DNA from: Arcicella rosea
Lineage (GTDB): Bacteria > Bacteroidota > Bacteroidia > Cytophagales > Spirosomataceae
Direction: 5' to 3'
Assembly (NCBI RefSeq): GCF_014204325.1
Contig: NZ_JACHKT010000027.1
Span: forward strand, 1-64,000
DNA: 64,000 bases
Every line of letters begins with the position of its first letter. The first letter of the stretch is position 1. The notes under the pieces were generated by a model. That model ran no database searches and was not told the DNA's origin. It worked only from the letters and a program-made list of their open reading frames with translations. A program made the position numbers and the translations under genes. Positions 43,896 to 52,665 of this stretch are shown in pieces.

Positions 43896-44963
43896 ATGAG
43901 AATTAAAAGTTTTTCATATAAGGAAGATTCTTGGGAAATCAAAGACCTTAATCTTGAAGCAATTAATTTATTAGTTGGTCAGAATGGTACTGGTAAATCA
44001 AGAACTATTTCTAAAATTGATAGATTCGTTAAGATACTTACTCAGCAAGAAAAAAGGTTTGAATCAGAAGAATGGTCAATTGAGTTTATGACCATTGAAA
44101 ATGAAATCTTACGTTATGAATTAAAAACATTAAAGACTAAGAATGAAGTTGTTAAAGAGATATTATTTTACAATAATGATATTATATTAGAAAGAAAAAG
44201 AGGAGAATCAACATTTAAGATTAGGAAAGATTCGAAATCTAAATGGGATACATATTCTCCACCATCCCAGAAATTAGCAATTTATTCTATAAATGATATT
44301 CTTAAATACCCTCAAACTGCACAGATTCTAAATTGGGCCGAAAACTCATATGGCTTTGAATTTAGTTTTGCGACTAAATTTGCCTTCCTAAGAGGGGAGT
44401 TTTTAAATGTTACTGGAGATATTCCTGACTTGTTTGATTTACTATCAAAAAAACAAAGGAATACTGTCATCGAAAATCTAAATGTTATTGGATTTAAAAT
44501 TGATGATATTGAGGTTAAAAATCTACCATCATCTGATAAAAACTTTTTATTGATTAATGAAAAAGACTTAAAGTACTTAATTTATCATGATGACTTATCA
44601 CAGGGGATGTCTCGGGCTCTATCTTTAATTATTTATATTGAGTATTTGATAAGTCGTAAAAACCCTGCGACAATAGTTATTGATGACTTTGGAGAAGGTC
44701 TAGATTACATTAGAGCAAAAGAACTTGGAAAGCTTGCTTTTCAAAGATGTTTAAAAAAGAATGTTCAGCTCATTGCAACAACAAATGATAGTTTTTTAAT
44801 TGATGTCATCAAAATTGACTATTTGAATATCTTAAAAAGAGATGGTAAAATTGTAACATCATTCAATAAAACTAACAATCCAAAATTATTTCAAGAGTTT
44901 AAATATACTGGTCTTTCTAACTTTGATTTCTTCTCATCTGATTACATTGATAGCCATCTATGA
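43896..44963 (+). CDS. ABC/OLD-type ATPase of a two-gene system
   Basis: The 355-aa protein has a Walker A motif GQNGTGKS (28-35), an ABC-like signature LSQGMSRALS (234-243), a Walker B region IVIDDFGEGLD (260-270) and a switch-like TTND (295-298). The Walker B lacks the usual DEP sequence, having Asp263-Asp264 followed by FGEGLD. This is the compact SMC/OLD-like ATPase type found in defence systems such as PARIS, AbiL/RloA and Septu. It overlaps the next gene by four bases (ATGA), so the two products are coupled. Its sequence is AT-richer than the flanking genes. Target and trigger are unknown. Confidence 0.85.
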   Translation: MRIKSFSYKEDSWEIKDLNLEAINLLVGQNGTGKSRTISKIDRFVKILTQQEKRFESEEWSIEFMTIENEILRYELKTLKTKNEVVKEILFYNNDIILERKRGESTFKIRKDSKSKWDTYSPPSQKLAIYSINDILKYPQTAQILNWAENSYGFEFSFATKFAFLRGEFLNVTGDIPDLFDLLSKKQRNTVIENLNVIGFKIDDIEVKNLPSSDKNFLLINEKDLKYLIYHDDLSQGMSRALSLIIYIEYLISRKNPATIVIDDFGEGLDYIRAKELGKLAFQRCLKKNVQLIATTNDSFLIDVIKIDYLNILKRDGKIVTSFNKTNNPKLFQEFKYTGLSNFDFFSSDYIDSHL

Positions 44964-45682
44964 AAAAAGTAGCAATATTTGTTGAAGGACATTCAGAGTT
45001 GATTTTTGTAAGAGAATACTTATTAAAGAAGTTTGAATATCAAAATATTGATTTAGAATGTAGAACACTTTTTAGTGATAATAAATTATTAAAGACTGAC
45101 TATGATGTTCCCAATACTGATGCAACTCATCATTTTCAAATTATAAATGTGGGCAGTGATTCAACTGTGATTACAAGAATTCTTAAAAGAGAACATCTAC
45201 TTTGGAACGCTGGATATGATAGGATTGTTGGGCTACGTGATATGTACTCAGATGAATATAAAGAAGCAATGGGGCAACCTCGTGAAATAAAACCATTGAT
45301 AAATGAAAAATTTATCAATGGTTTTAATCAAACTATAAAAACGAGAGCAATCAAACCTAACAATATTTACTTTTGCTTTGCAATCATGGAATTAGAAGCA
45401 TGGTTATTAGGTATTCCTAAACTCTGGAAAAATAAAGGTATAACCAGAGCTATAATTCTTGAAAAATTAAATATCGACTTCTTTAATACCGACCCAGAGA
45501 CTATCTTCCTCCATCCTACGGAAATTATAAAAAGTATTTTAGCCTTAATTGGTGAACAATATGATAAACATGGGCATGAGGTAAATTCTTTTTTAAGCTA
45601 CATTCAAAAGGAGGATTTTGAAGATTTAGAAAATAGTCAAAAATGTAATTCATTCAAATGCTTTGCAAAAGCTATAAATTAA
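44960..45682 (+). CDS. TOPRIM/DUF4276-like protein, partner of the ATPase
   Basis: The 240-aa protein starts [20 protein letters not shown], the TOPRIM first strand and helix with the catalytic-type Glu9. Asp94 in [11 protein letters not shown] sits where the TOPRIM DxD strand is expected, and a conserved-looking MELEAWLLG (143-151) resembles the EFEAL motif of DUF4276 proteins. [10 protein letters not shown] (185-194) follows. TOPRIM proteins beside ABC ATPases act as nucleases in anti-phage systems (AriB, RloB/AbiLii, OLD), so an effector nuclease role is inferred. It is also an alternative DUF4435/RloB relative. Seven bases separate its stop from rfbA. Confidence 0.75.
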   Translation: MKKVAIFVEGHSELIFVREYLLKKFEYQNIDLECRTLFSDNKLLKTDYDVPNTDATHHFQIINVGSDSTVITRILKREHLLWNAGYDRIVGLRDMYSDEYKEAMGQPREIKPLINEKFINGFNQTIKTRAIKPNNIYFCFAIMELEAWLLGIPKLWKNKGITRAIILEKLNIDFFNTDPETIFLHPTEIIKSILALIGEQYDKHGHEVNSFLSYIQKEDFEDLENSQKCNSFKCFAKAIN

Positions 45683-45689
45683 AAATACA

Positions 45690-46550
45690 ATGAAAGGAAT
45701 TATTTTAGCAGGTGGTTCGGGGACTCGTCTTCATCCATTAACCTTGGCAGTAAGTAAACAATTAATGCCTGTTTACGATAAACCGATGATTTACTATCCA
45801 CTTTCAATTCTGATGTTGGCGGGTATTAAAGAAATCTTAATTATTTCAACTCCTCACGATTTACCACATTTCAAAAAGCTTTTGGGAGATGGTTCACAAG
45901 TGGGTTGTAGATTTGAATATGCAGAACAACCTTTACCAAACGGATTAGCTCAGGCTTTTGTAATTGGAGAAGAGTTTATCGGTGATGATAAAGTAGCCTT
46001 AGTTTTAGGAGATAATATTTTCTACGGAAGTGGATTAAGTAAATTACTTCAATCTAATAATGACCCAGAAGGTGGTGTAGTATATGCCTACCAAGTTCAT
46101 GACCCAGAAAGATATGGCGTAGTAGAATTCGATGATGATTTCAATGTACTTTCTATTGAAGAAAAGCCTTTGAAGCCAAAATCAAATTATGCAGTTCCAG
46201 GTTTGTATTTTTATGATAACTCAGTGGTTGAAATTGCTAAAAATATCGCACCTTCACCAAGAGGAGAATATGAAATTACGGACGTAAACAAAGAGTACTT
46301 GAAACAAGGAAAATTGAAAGTTGGTGTATTGAACAGAGGAACTGCTTGGTTAGATACTGGAACTTTTGTTTCGTTAATGCAAGCAGGACAATTTGTACAA
46401 GTCATCGAAGAAAGACAAGGATTAAAAGTAGGTTGTATTGAAGAAGTAGCTTATAGAATGGGATTCATTGACGAAGAACAACTCAGAAAAGTAGCGGAAC
46501 CACTAGTTAAAAGTGGTTATGGGAAATATCTTTTGGGGTTGCTGAAATAA
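45690..46550 (+). CDS. rfbA: Glucose-1-phosphate thymidylyltransferase
   Basis: The 286-aa enzyme makes dTDP-glucose from dTTP and glucose-1-phosphate, the substrate of RfbB. The nucleotidyltransferase signature is [12 protein letters not shown] (7-18), followed by [18 protein letters not shown] and the metal-binding GDNIFYG; EEKP and GTAWLDTGT are also typical. Normally rfbA and rfbB are adjacent; here they are separated by the ATPase/TOPRIM pair. rfbC and rfbD are not in the window. The gene ends at a strong terminator. Confidence 0.96.
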   Translation: MKGIILAGGSGTRLHPLTLAVSKQLMPVYDKPMIYYPLSILMLAGIKEILIISTPHDLPHFKKLLGDGSQVGCRFEYAEQPLPNGLAQAFVIGEEFIGDDKVALVLGDNIFYGSGLSKLLQSNNDPEGGVVYAYQVHDPERYGVVEFDDDFNVLSIEEKPLKPKSNYAVPGLYFYDNSVVEIAKNIAPSPRGEYEITDVNKEYLKQGKLKVGVLNRGTAWLDTGTFVSLMQAGQFVQVIEERQGLKVGCIEEVAYRMGFIDEEQLRKVAEPLVKSGYGKYLLGLLK

Positions 46551-46554
46551 AAAT

Positions 46555-46596
46555 AAGAAAAGCCATTTTGGAGTAACATCTAAAATGGCTTTTCTT
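46555..46596. terminator. Bidirectional terminator between rfbA and chrA
   Basis: AAGAAAAGCCATTTT (46555-46569) pairs perfectly with AAAATGGCTTTTCTT (46582-46596), with a 12-nt loop, between convergent genes. Confidence 0.9.
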
Positions 46597-47763
46597 TTAA
46601 AAGATAAAACCCAATATTAAGCCTCCCAAGAAAATAAAAAAGCTTGGAATCTTGGTAAATTGTAAAATTAAAAATGTAGCAATTACGGTTATCAAACCAA
46701 CAATATCTACTTGTTTTACCATAGGAACAATAAAAGTAATGGCAGCCGCCAAAGTCAATCCGATTGAAGTAGCATTTATTCCGTCCAAAGAGGCTCTAAT
46801 TCCTCTGTATTGTTTTAATTGTCCCCAGATTCTGTAAACAAAAAATATCAAAAAAGTACCCGGCAAAAAAATACCAGCCGCTCCAACTGCACTTCCTAAT
46901 AATTGTTCCCACCAAGTGCCTTCTTTCATTACTAAAGTTCCTAAATAAGAAGTAAATGCAAAAACTGGTCCGGGCAAAGCTTGGGAAAGTGCCATCCCAG
47001 TTAAAAAATCATCCGCTCTTACTAATTCTTTAAATTCTACAAATTCAGTATAAAGAATTGGTGCAAGTACTTGTCCTCCGCCAAAAACTAAACTTCCATT
47101 TCGATAAAAATTTTCAAATAATCGAATAGGTTCATAATCTGTGAAATGACCTAGCACCGCTAAAAACAATAGAAAAATCCAAAACAAATTAAAATTAGCC
47201 CAAGGAATAACCATCTTATGTTTTGTTTGATGGGGATAGTCTTTGTAGTTGAATGCTGTAAATGTTCCTCCAATTATCAATGAAATAGGAAAAACCCATG
47301 GCGATTGAAAATAAAATGCAAAGCCAGCAGCAAGTATCATTAAAATTATTCCAGAAACATTTTTAATGACTTTATTACCTAAAACAAAACCCGCATGAAT
47401 AATGAAGGCTACTCCTATTGGCTGTATAAACCTAATAATATCTCGATTTTTAAGATAGGTCATCCCGAAAGCAGCAGCAGTCATAATTGTTACTGCAGGA
47501 GTAATCCATACAAGTAATGTTAAATATGCTAAATTTGGTCCACCAATTTTATAACCTAAAGCTGTAATCGTTTGAGTTGAAGTTGGGCCAGGAAGGAATC
47601 CACATAAAGCTTGAAGTTCAAGCAATTCTGCTTCTGTGAGATAATTTCTTTTCTTTACAAAACGGTCAATAAACATTGCCAAATGTACTTGTGGCCCCCC
47701 AAAAGAAGTACAAGCAAGAATCAGAACGTCTTGGAGAAAGATAAGTCTTCTGATTTTTTTCAT
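46597..47763 (-). CDS. chrA: Chromate transporter (CHR family)
   Basis: The 388-aa inner-membrane protein has two homologous halves, the long-chain ChrA form. Half one has TSFGGPQVHLAMFIDRFV and GFLPGPTSTQTITALGYKIGG; half two has VFGGGQVLAPILYTEFVEF and ALPGPVFAFTSYLG, each followed by hydrophobic spans. The family exports chromate, probably also sulfate-like anions. An upstream in-frame ATG (47805) sits inside the previous gene's terminator stem, so I chose MKKIRRLIF at 47763. The gene is otherwise isolated. Confidence 0.88.
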   Translation of the reverse strand: MKKIRRLIFLQDVLILACTSFGGPQVHLAMFIDRFVKKRNYLTEAELLELQALCGFLPGPTSTQTITALGYKIGGPNLAYLTLLVWITPAVTIMTAAAFGMTYLKNRDIIRFIQPIGVAFIIHAGFVLGNKVIKNVSGIILMILAAGFAFYFQSPWVFPISLIIGGTFTAFNYKDYPHQTKHKMVIPWANFNLFWIFLLFLAVLGHFTDYEPIRLFENFYRNGSLVFGGGQVLAPILYTEFVEFKELVRADDFLTGMALSQALPGPVFAFTSYLGTLVMKEGTWWEQLLGSAVGAAGIFLPGTFLIFFVYRIWGQLKQYRGIRASLDGINATSIGLTLAAAITFIVPMVKQVDIVGLITVIATFLILQFTKIPSFFIFLGGLILGFIF

Positions 47764-47798
47764 TTGGAGTATAAATAGCTTTTGTAAATTAAAAAATA

Positions 47799-47830
47799 AA
47801 TCCATGAGATATTCTATAATCTCATGGATT
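47799..47830 (-). terminator. Terminator of the 2OG-oxygenase gene
   Basis: AATCCATGAGAT (47799-47810) pairs perfectly with ATCTCATGGATT (47819-47830), with an 8-nt loop; the minus strand continues with a T-rich stretch. Confidence 0.85.
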
Positions 47831-47847
47831 CTAAATAAATAATAAAA

Positions 47848-48825
47848 TTACTTCTTCAAGCCTAATTCAATTAGTCTTTCATTTAAAAACTCACCTGCTG
47901 TCATATCAACATACATTTTTGGATGATTGGCATCAACACAAGATTCCAAACAAGTCAAATTCATTTCTGAACGTGGGTGCATAAAGAAAGGAATTGAAAA
48001 ACGTGAAGTACCAAGCTTTTCTTTGGGTGGATTTACCACACGATGAATCGTTGATTTCAACTTATGGTTTGTAAGCCTATCTAACATATCACCCACATTT
48101 ACCACAACATAATCTGGCAAAGAAGTAATCGGAATCCAAACCCCATCAGCTCTTAAAACTTCTAGCCCCTCCGCTGAAGCCCCCATCAATAAAGTAATCA
48201 AATTAATATCTCCATGAGCTGCGGCTCTCACTGCTCCTTCAGGTAATGCTTCTGGATTAAGAATTGGGAAATAATGAATGGCTCTTAAAATAGAATTTCC
48301 ATGCTTTACTTTCTCTTCAAAATAATCTTCTGGTAATTCTAAATATAAAGCAATTGCTTTTAATAAAGTTTTACCCGCAGTTTCTAAGGTTTTGTAGGTA
48401 TGAAGTGTATATTGTTCAAAATCTGGTTGTTCTTTTGGAAAAACATTATCTGGATATTCTTCCCAAATTGGGTCGCCATCATTAACTTTGGGCTGACCAA
48501 CGTGATAAAATTCTTTTAAATCTGGTACTTTAAAACCTTTTGCAGTTTCTTTCCCTTTTGTGATGTAACCTCTTTGTCCTGCAATTCCTTCGATGGCATA
48601 TTGCAATTTTAATTCATCTGGAGAAAAGAAAAACTGCTGAACATTATCATAAAGCTTTTCTGTATCATCATTGGTTAAACCATGATTTTTAATGGCTACA
48701 AAACCAATATTATTAAAAGCAGCTCCTAAATCTTGTACAAATTTTTCTTTAAGTGTTGGATTACCCGAAAGAAAATCTGCTAAATCAAGTGATGGAATTG
48801 TGTCGAGAAGTGTTTCAGAATTCAT
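47848..48825 (-). CDS. Isopenicillin N synthase-like Fe(II)/2-oxoglutarate oxygenase
   Basis: The 325-aa protein has the non-haem iron facial triad HxD...H: His204 and Asp206 in AAHGDIN, and His261 in STIHRVV. The co-substrate site RFSIPFF (R-x-S) follows. The N-terminal DIOX_N part (LGAAFNNIGFVAIKNHGL) is also clear. It belongs to the IPNS/flavonol-synthase-like family, but specific substrates of bacterial housekeeping members are unknown; beta-lactam synthesis is not implied. It is monocistronic between two terminated genes. Confidence 0.88.
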   Translation of the reverse strand: MNSETLLDTIPSLDLADFLSGNPTLKEKFVQDLGAAFNNIGFVAIKNHGLTNDDTEKLYDNVQQFFFSPDELKLQYAIEGIAGQRGYITKGKETAKGFKVPDLKEFYHVGQPKVNDGDPIWEEYPDNVFPKEQPDFEQYTLHTYKTLETAGKTLLKAIALYLELPEDYFEEKVKHGNSILRAIHYFPILNPEALPEGAVRAAAHGDINLITLLMGASAEGLEVLRADGVWIPITSLPDYVVVNVGDMLDRLTNHKLKSTIHRVVNPPKEKLGTSRFSIPFFMHPRSEMNLTCLESCVDANHPKMYVDMTAGEFLNERLIELGLKK

Positions 48826-48932
48826 ATTAGTAAATGTTATTTATCAAATTTCACAATGGTTTTAAAAATGATAAACGTTTTCAAGCTTTCAAATTTGGTT
48901 CTGTACACAAAGTATGTACAGAACCAATTATA

Positions 48933-49682
48933 TTATTTTGTGATGTTTTCAAAATTCTTTGAAACTGCATCCCAATTTACAACATTCCAAAATGCAGTAA
49001 TATAATCTGCACGTTTGTTTTGATATTTTAAGTAGTATGCGTGTTCCCAAACATCTAATCCTAATATTGGAGTACCTTTCTTCTCGGCTACATCCATCAA
49101 AGGATTATCTTGATTAGGCGTTGAAGTAATGACTAGCTTTTTATCTTGAACAATTAACCAAGCCCATCCCGAACCAAAACGAGTAGTTCCTGCTTTTGCA
49201 AATTCTTCTTTGAATTTATCAAATGAACCAAAAGCTTTGTTGATTTCTTCCAACAGTTCTCCTTTAGGAGTACCTCCGCCTTTAGGTGACATTACATTCC
49301 AGAAAAAAGTATGATTCCAATGACCGCCAGCATTATTTCTGATAGCTGCTGGTGCTTTTCCAGCTTCTTTCAGAATATCCCACAAAGTTAGTTTTTCATA
49401 AGGAGTTCCAACAATTGCTTTATTAAGGTTATCTACATACGCCTTGTGATGACGACCATGATGAATTTCCATCGTCAATTTATCAATACTTGGCTCTAAG
49501 CTTTCAGGAGCATAAGGCAAAGCAGCTAATGAAAAAGGAGCTGACTCTAAAACAACTTCATCCAAAGTAAGCTTTGGTAATTTATCATTATAACTTCTTC
49601 TTAATGAAAAACTAAATGAATTTAAACCAGACAATGCAAAAGCTGATGCTAAAGTTGTCTTTAAGAAATTTTTACGGTTCAT
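48933..49682 (-). CDS. Exported Fe/Mn superoxide dismutase
   Basis: The 249-aa protein has an N-terminal extension of about 45 residues ([20 protein letters not shown]) that looks like a Tat signal with an Arg-Lys pair instead of Arg-Arg, followed by a standard Fe/Mn-SOD. The metal ligands are His74 (MEIHHGRHH), His124 (WNHTFFW), Asp210 and His214 (DVWEHAYY). It would detoxify superoxide outside the cytoplasm. Metal preference cannot be fixed by eye. A small exported protein of unknown function lies 30 bases upstream, in the same direction. Confidence 0.92.
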   Translation of the reverse strand: MNRKNFLKTTLASAFALSGLNSFSFSLRRSYNDKLPKLTLDEVVLESAPFSLAALPYAPESLEPSIDKLTMEIHHGRHHKAYVDNLNKAIVGTPYEKLTLWDILKEAGKAPAAIRNNAGGHWNHTFFWNVMSPKGGGTPKGELLEEINKAFGSFDKFKEEFAKAGTTRFGSGWAWLIVQDKKLVITSTPNQDNPLMDVAEKKGTPILGLDVWEHAYYLKYQNKRADYITAFWNVVNWDAVSKNFENITK

Positions 49683-49712
49683 TGGAGATTTTGTTTGAAA
49701 TGTTAATGAAAT

Positions 49713-50090
49713 CTAATTTCCCTTTTTTAATAATGCTGAATTATTATCAGGAGTAATTCGATTCGGTTCTTTTGGAGAAATAATTACTAAATGATGATAA
49801 GTATCTGTCGGTGGTTGCACAACTGGCATTTTTGACATTTGTGCTAAATCAGGTTTTACAATAATTAAGTTATCAATATTTTCTACTGATTTTTTAATTT
49901 CTGATAAACCAATCGGCTTTTGGGGAAATTTTTTGATGTTGTTCTTCTGCTGATAGGAAAGTAAATAATCTTTCATCATAGGAGATAACAACGATGAAGC
50001 AGATGAATCTGGTTGAGCTTTTAATAAAATTTGGCTTTTAACAAGCGTTGGAATGATAGCTAAAAGCAGAATAATTGAGATTTTTTTCAT
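49713..50090 (-). CDS. Exported protein of unknown function
   Basis: The 125-aa product has a signal peptide (MKKISIILLLAIIPTLVKSQ) and a short polar body with Pro- and Asn-rich segments (KKFPQKPIGLSEIKK, SPKEPNRITPDNNS). No domain is recognised. It sits between recR and the exported SOD gene in the same direction, with 30 bases to the SOD start, so it may share its transcript. It may be a small periplasmic protein; function unknown. Confidence 0.6.
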   Translation of the reverse strand: MKKISIILLLAIIPTLVKSQILLKAQPDSSASSLLSPMMKDYLLSYQQKNNIKKFPQKPIGLSEIKKSVENIDNLIIVKPDLAQMSKMPVVQPPTDTYHHLVIISPKEPNRITPDNNSALLKKGN

Positions 50091-50124
50091 GACTAACAGG
50101 TTTTACAAATTTTATCATTAAGGT

Positions 50125-50742
50125 TTACTCATATACAATTCTGCTTACTATACTTCTACCAAGTGTAATCTCATCTGCATACTCTAAATCTCCACCAATT
50201 GGTATCCCTCTGGCAATTGTAGTAATTTTTACATTAAGCGGTTTAAGTCTCTTTGTAAGATAGAACGCCGTAGTGTCTCCTTCCATTGTAGGACTAAGCC
50301 CTAAAATAATTTCTTTTATTGCAGAATCACTATTTTGTTTCTCTGCGATACGATTAAGTAAAGAATCAATATTCAAATCTCCTGGACCAATTCCTTCTAA
50401 TGGTGAAATGATTCCTCCTAAAACATGATAGAGTCCACGGAACTGAGAAGTGTTTTCAATTGCTAGTACATCTCTGGTATCCTCAACTACACAAAGTACA
50501 GATTCATCTCTTTTCGGATTTGTACAAATTCCACATAAAATATCATCTGAAATATTATGACATTGGCGACAATACTGTGTTTTTGTTCTCATAGCCGTTA
50601 AGGCTTCAGACAGATTAAGTGTCTGCTTTTCATCTCTTTTTAATAGATGTAAAGCCATTCTCAATGCTGTCTTTTTTCCAATACCTGGTAATTTAGAGAT
50701 TTCTTCAACAGCATTTTCTATGAGTTTGGATGGATAATTCAA
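50125..50742 (-). CDS. recR: Recombination protein RecR
   Basis: The 205-aa protein is RecR, which works with RecF/RecO in loading RecA at gaps. The order is an N-terminal helix-hairpin-helix (SKLPGIGKKTALRMALHLL), a Cys4 zinc finger (C58, C61, C70, C73) and a TOPRIM domain beginning VLCVVEDTRDVLAIE. Length is standard. It is transcribed away from clpS toward the small exported protein. Confidence 0.96.
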   Translation of the reverse strand: MNYPSKLIENAVEEISKLPGIGKKTALRMALHLLKRDEKQTLNLSEALTAMRTKTQYCRQCHNISDDILCGICTNPKRDESVLCVVEDTRDVLAIENTSQFRGLYHVLGGIISPLEGIGPGDLNIDSLLNRIAEKQNSDSAIKEIILGLSPTMEGDTTAFYLTKRLKPLNVKITTIARGIPIGGDLEYADEITLGRSIVSRIVYE

Positions 50743-50798
50743 GAGTTTGGGGAATGTTGATTATGAAGTAATTGAAAAATTAAACTGAAAAGAAGCAC

Positions 50799-51080
50799 TT
50801 ATTGAACCTCGGCTGCAATTCCACGACGACAAATATCATTTCTCATCGGAGCGAGTTCTTCGAAAGTACCTTTTTTTACAGCACATTTACCCTTGAAATG
50901 AATTAATAATGTACATTGTTCTGCTTGTTCAGCCGAATGTCCACAAACATCTATCAGTGTTTCAATCACAAACTCAAATGTATTTACTTCGTCATTAAAC
51001 ACAATGAGATCGCATTGATCTACGCCAACAACTTCTTCTAATACATCAACTTCTTCTTCGAATTGTTCAAATGGTCGCAT
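50799..51080 (-). CDS. clpS: ATP-dependent Clp protease adaptor ClpS
   Basis: The 93-aa protein is the N-degron adaptor that delivers substrates to ClpAP. The signature is LIVFNDEVNTFEFVIETL (25-42), corresponding to the canonical NDdxxxm-E pattern, followed by HSAEQAEQCTLLIHFKGKC. Length is typical. It is divergent from the symporter gene and upstream of recR on the same strand with 56 bases between. Confidence 0.9.
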   Translation of the reverse strand: MRPFEQFEEEVDVLEEVVGVDQCDLIVFNDEVNTFEFVIETLIDVCGHSAEQAEQCTLLIHFKGKCAVKKGTFEELAPMRNDICRRGIAAEVQ

Positions 51081-51167
51081 TTGTAAAAATATTTATCTTT
51101 TAAAATGATAGCAAATTTAACAAAAAATATCAAATTTGATGTTCACAAAACTGAATACCAAAAATTT

Positions 51168-52610
51168 ATGACTACAGGATTAGCTTTCGGGATTTTAGCC
51201 GTTTACTTTCTAATGCTTATAATTGTTGCTCATTATACTTCTAAAGGAGCCGACACTAATACTTTTTTTACAGCAAATAAACAATCTCCTTGGTGGCTTG
51301 TAGCTTTCGGTATGATTGGAACGTCAATTTCTGGGGTTACGTTCATTTCAGTGCCGGGTGATGTTGGTAAAGTATCGCTTTCATATTATCAAATTATATT
51401 AGGCAATTTAGTCGGTTATTTTGTAATTGCAACGGTTTTACTTCCTTTATATTACCGGCTGAATTTAATTTCTATTTATACGTATTTAGATAAACGATTA
51501 GGGAAGATGTCCTATAAGACTGGTTCTTCTTTTTTCTTGTTAGCACGAACTTTGGGGTCGGCCGCCCGCTTATTCTTGGCTGTTCAAGTACTTCAATTAG
51601 CGATTTTTGATGCTTGGAACATTCCTTTTTGGATTTCAGCTTTGGTGACTATTGCACTCATTTGGGTTTACACTTATCGTGGTGGCGTAAAAACAATTAT
51701 CGTTACAGATACTCTACAGACATTCTTCCTCTTAACAGCATTGGTATTAACAATTTTCTTGATTGCCAACAAACTAGATTTAGGTGTTGGCGGATTAATT
51801 TCTACCATTCAAGAAAGTAAATACTCCAAAATGTTTTTCTTTGATGATTTCTCTTACAAACATCATTTCAGCAAAGATTTTATCGCAGGTATATTTATTG
51901 CTATTGTAATGACTGGACTGGACCAAGATTTAATGCAAAAAAACCTTACTTGTAAAAACATCGGCGAAGCACAAAAGAATATGTTTTGGTTTTGCTGTAC
52001 TTTCGCTGTAACTACTTTGCTATTTGTTTGTTTGGGAGCTTTACTTTATATCTATGCCGACAAAATTGGTTTCCCAATTCCAGAAAGAACAGATTTATTA
52101 TATCCAAAATTAGCTTTAGGTGGAGAATTTGGTGTTTTGGCTGCTGTTACTTTCTTATTAGGCATTACAGCTGCTACTTATGCAAGTTCTGATTCTGCTT
52201 TAACAGCACTGACTACTGCTTTTTGTATTGACTTTATGCACATTGAGAAATATGAGGAAAAACAAAGAAACAATATCAAGCATTATACTCATATTGGTTT
52301 CTCTGCTCTTTTCTTTATTATCATTTTGATATTCAATGCAATAAGTAGTCAATCAATTATTTCAACGGTATTCAATATTGCTGGTTATACTTATGGACCA
52401 CTTTTAGGTTTATTTTCTTTTGGTCTTTTCACTAAAATGCCAATTAAAGACAAACTTGTACCTTATGTTTGTGTCGCCGCTCCTATCCTAACTTATGTAA
52501 TCGACGTAAATTCAAAGGAATGGCTAAATGGTTATCAGTTCGGATTCGAAAAATTACTGGTGAATGGAGCAATTACTTTTATCGGGTTACTCATAATTAA
52601 AACAAAATAA
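51168..52610 (+). CDS. Sodium:solute symporter (SSS family)
   Basis: The 480-aa inner-membrane protein has about 13 hydrophobic spans and SSS motifs: the opening YTSKGADTNTFFTANKQSPWW, GMIGTSISGVTFISVPG and later GLDQDLMQKNLTCKN. It uses a sodium gradient to import an unknown solute. An ATG 63 bases upstream would add a polar tail, so I chose MTTGLAFGIL at 51168. It is divergent from clpS. Confidence 0.9.
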   Translation: MTTGLAFGILAVYFLMLIIVAHYTSKGADTNTFFTANKQSPWWLVAFGMIGTSISGVTFISVPGDVGKVSLSYYQIILGNLVGYFVIATVLLPLYYRLNLISIYTYLDKRLGKMSYKTGSSFFLLARTLGSAARLFLAVQVLQLAIFDAWNIPFWISALVTIALIWVYTYRGGVKTIIVTDTLQTFFLLTALVLTIFLIANKLDLGVGGLISTIQESKYSKMFFFDDFSYKHHFSKDFIAGIFIAIVMTGLDQDLMQKNLTCKNIGEAQKNMFWFCCTFAVTTLLFVCLGALLYIYADKIGFPIPERTDLLYPKLALGGEFGVLAAVTFLLGITAATYASSDSALTALTTAFCIDFMHIEKYEEKQRNNIKHYTHIGFSALFFIIILIFNAISSQSIISTVFNIAGYTYGPLLGLFSFGLFTKMPIKDKLVPYVCVAAPILTYVIDVNSKEWLNGYQFGFEKLLVNGAITFIGLLIIKTK

Positions 52611-52626
52611 AATTCTTGGTCTTCAC

Positions 52627-52665
52627 AAAAAAGGGATGTCAACATTTGATTGACATCCCTTTTTT
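52627..52665. terminator. Bidirectional terminator between the symporter and RlpA genes
   Basis: AAAAAAGGGATGTCAA (52627-52642) pairs perfectly with TTGACATCCCTTTTTT (52650-52665), with a 7-nt loop. Confidence 0.92.

Noticed and set aside
43896-45682. Direct assignment of the ATPase/TOPRIM pair to PARIS
   Set aside because: The general layout fits, but the Walker B sequence and the DUF4276-like motifs are not enough to name a system without profile searches.
47764-47805. Upstream start of chrA
   Set aside because: The ATG at 47805 lies in the stem of the preceding gene's terminator.
47848-48825. Beta-lactam biosynthesis suggested by the isopenicillin N synthase-like gene
   Set aside because: The family is broad, no ACV synthetase or other pathway gene is present, and the neighbours are unrelated.
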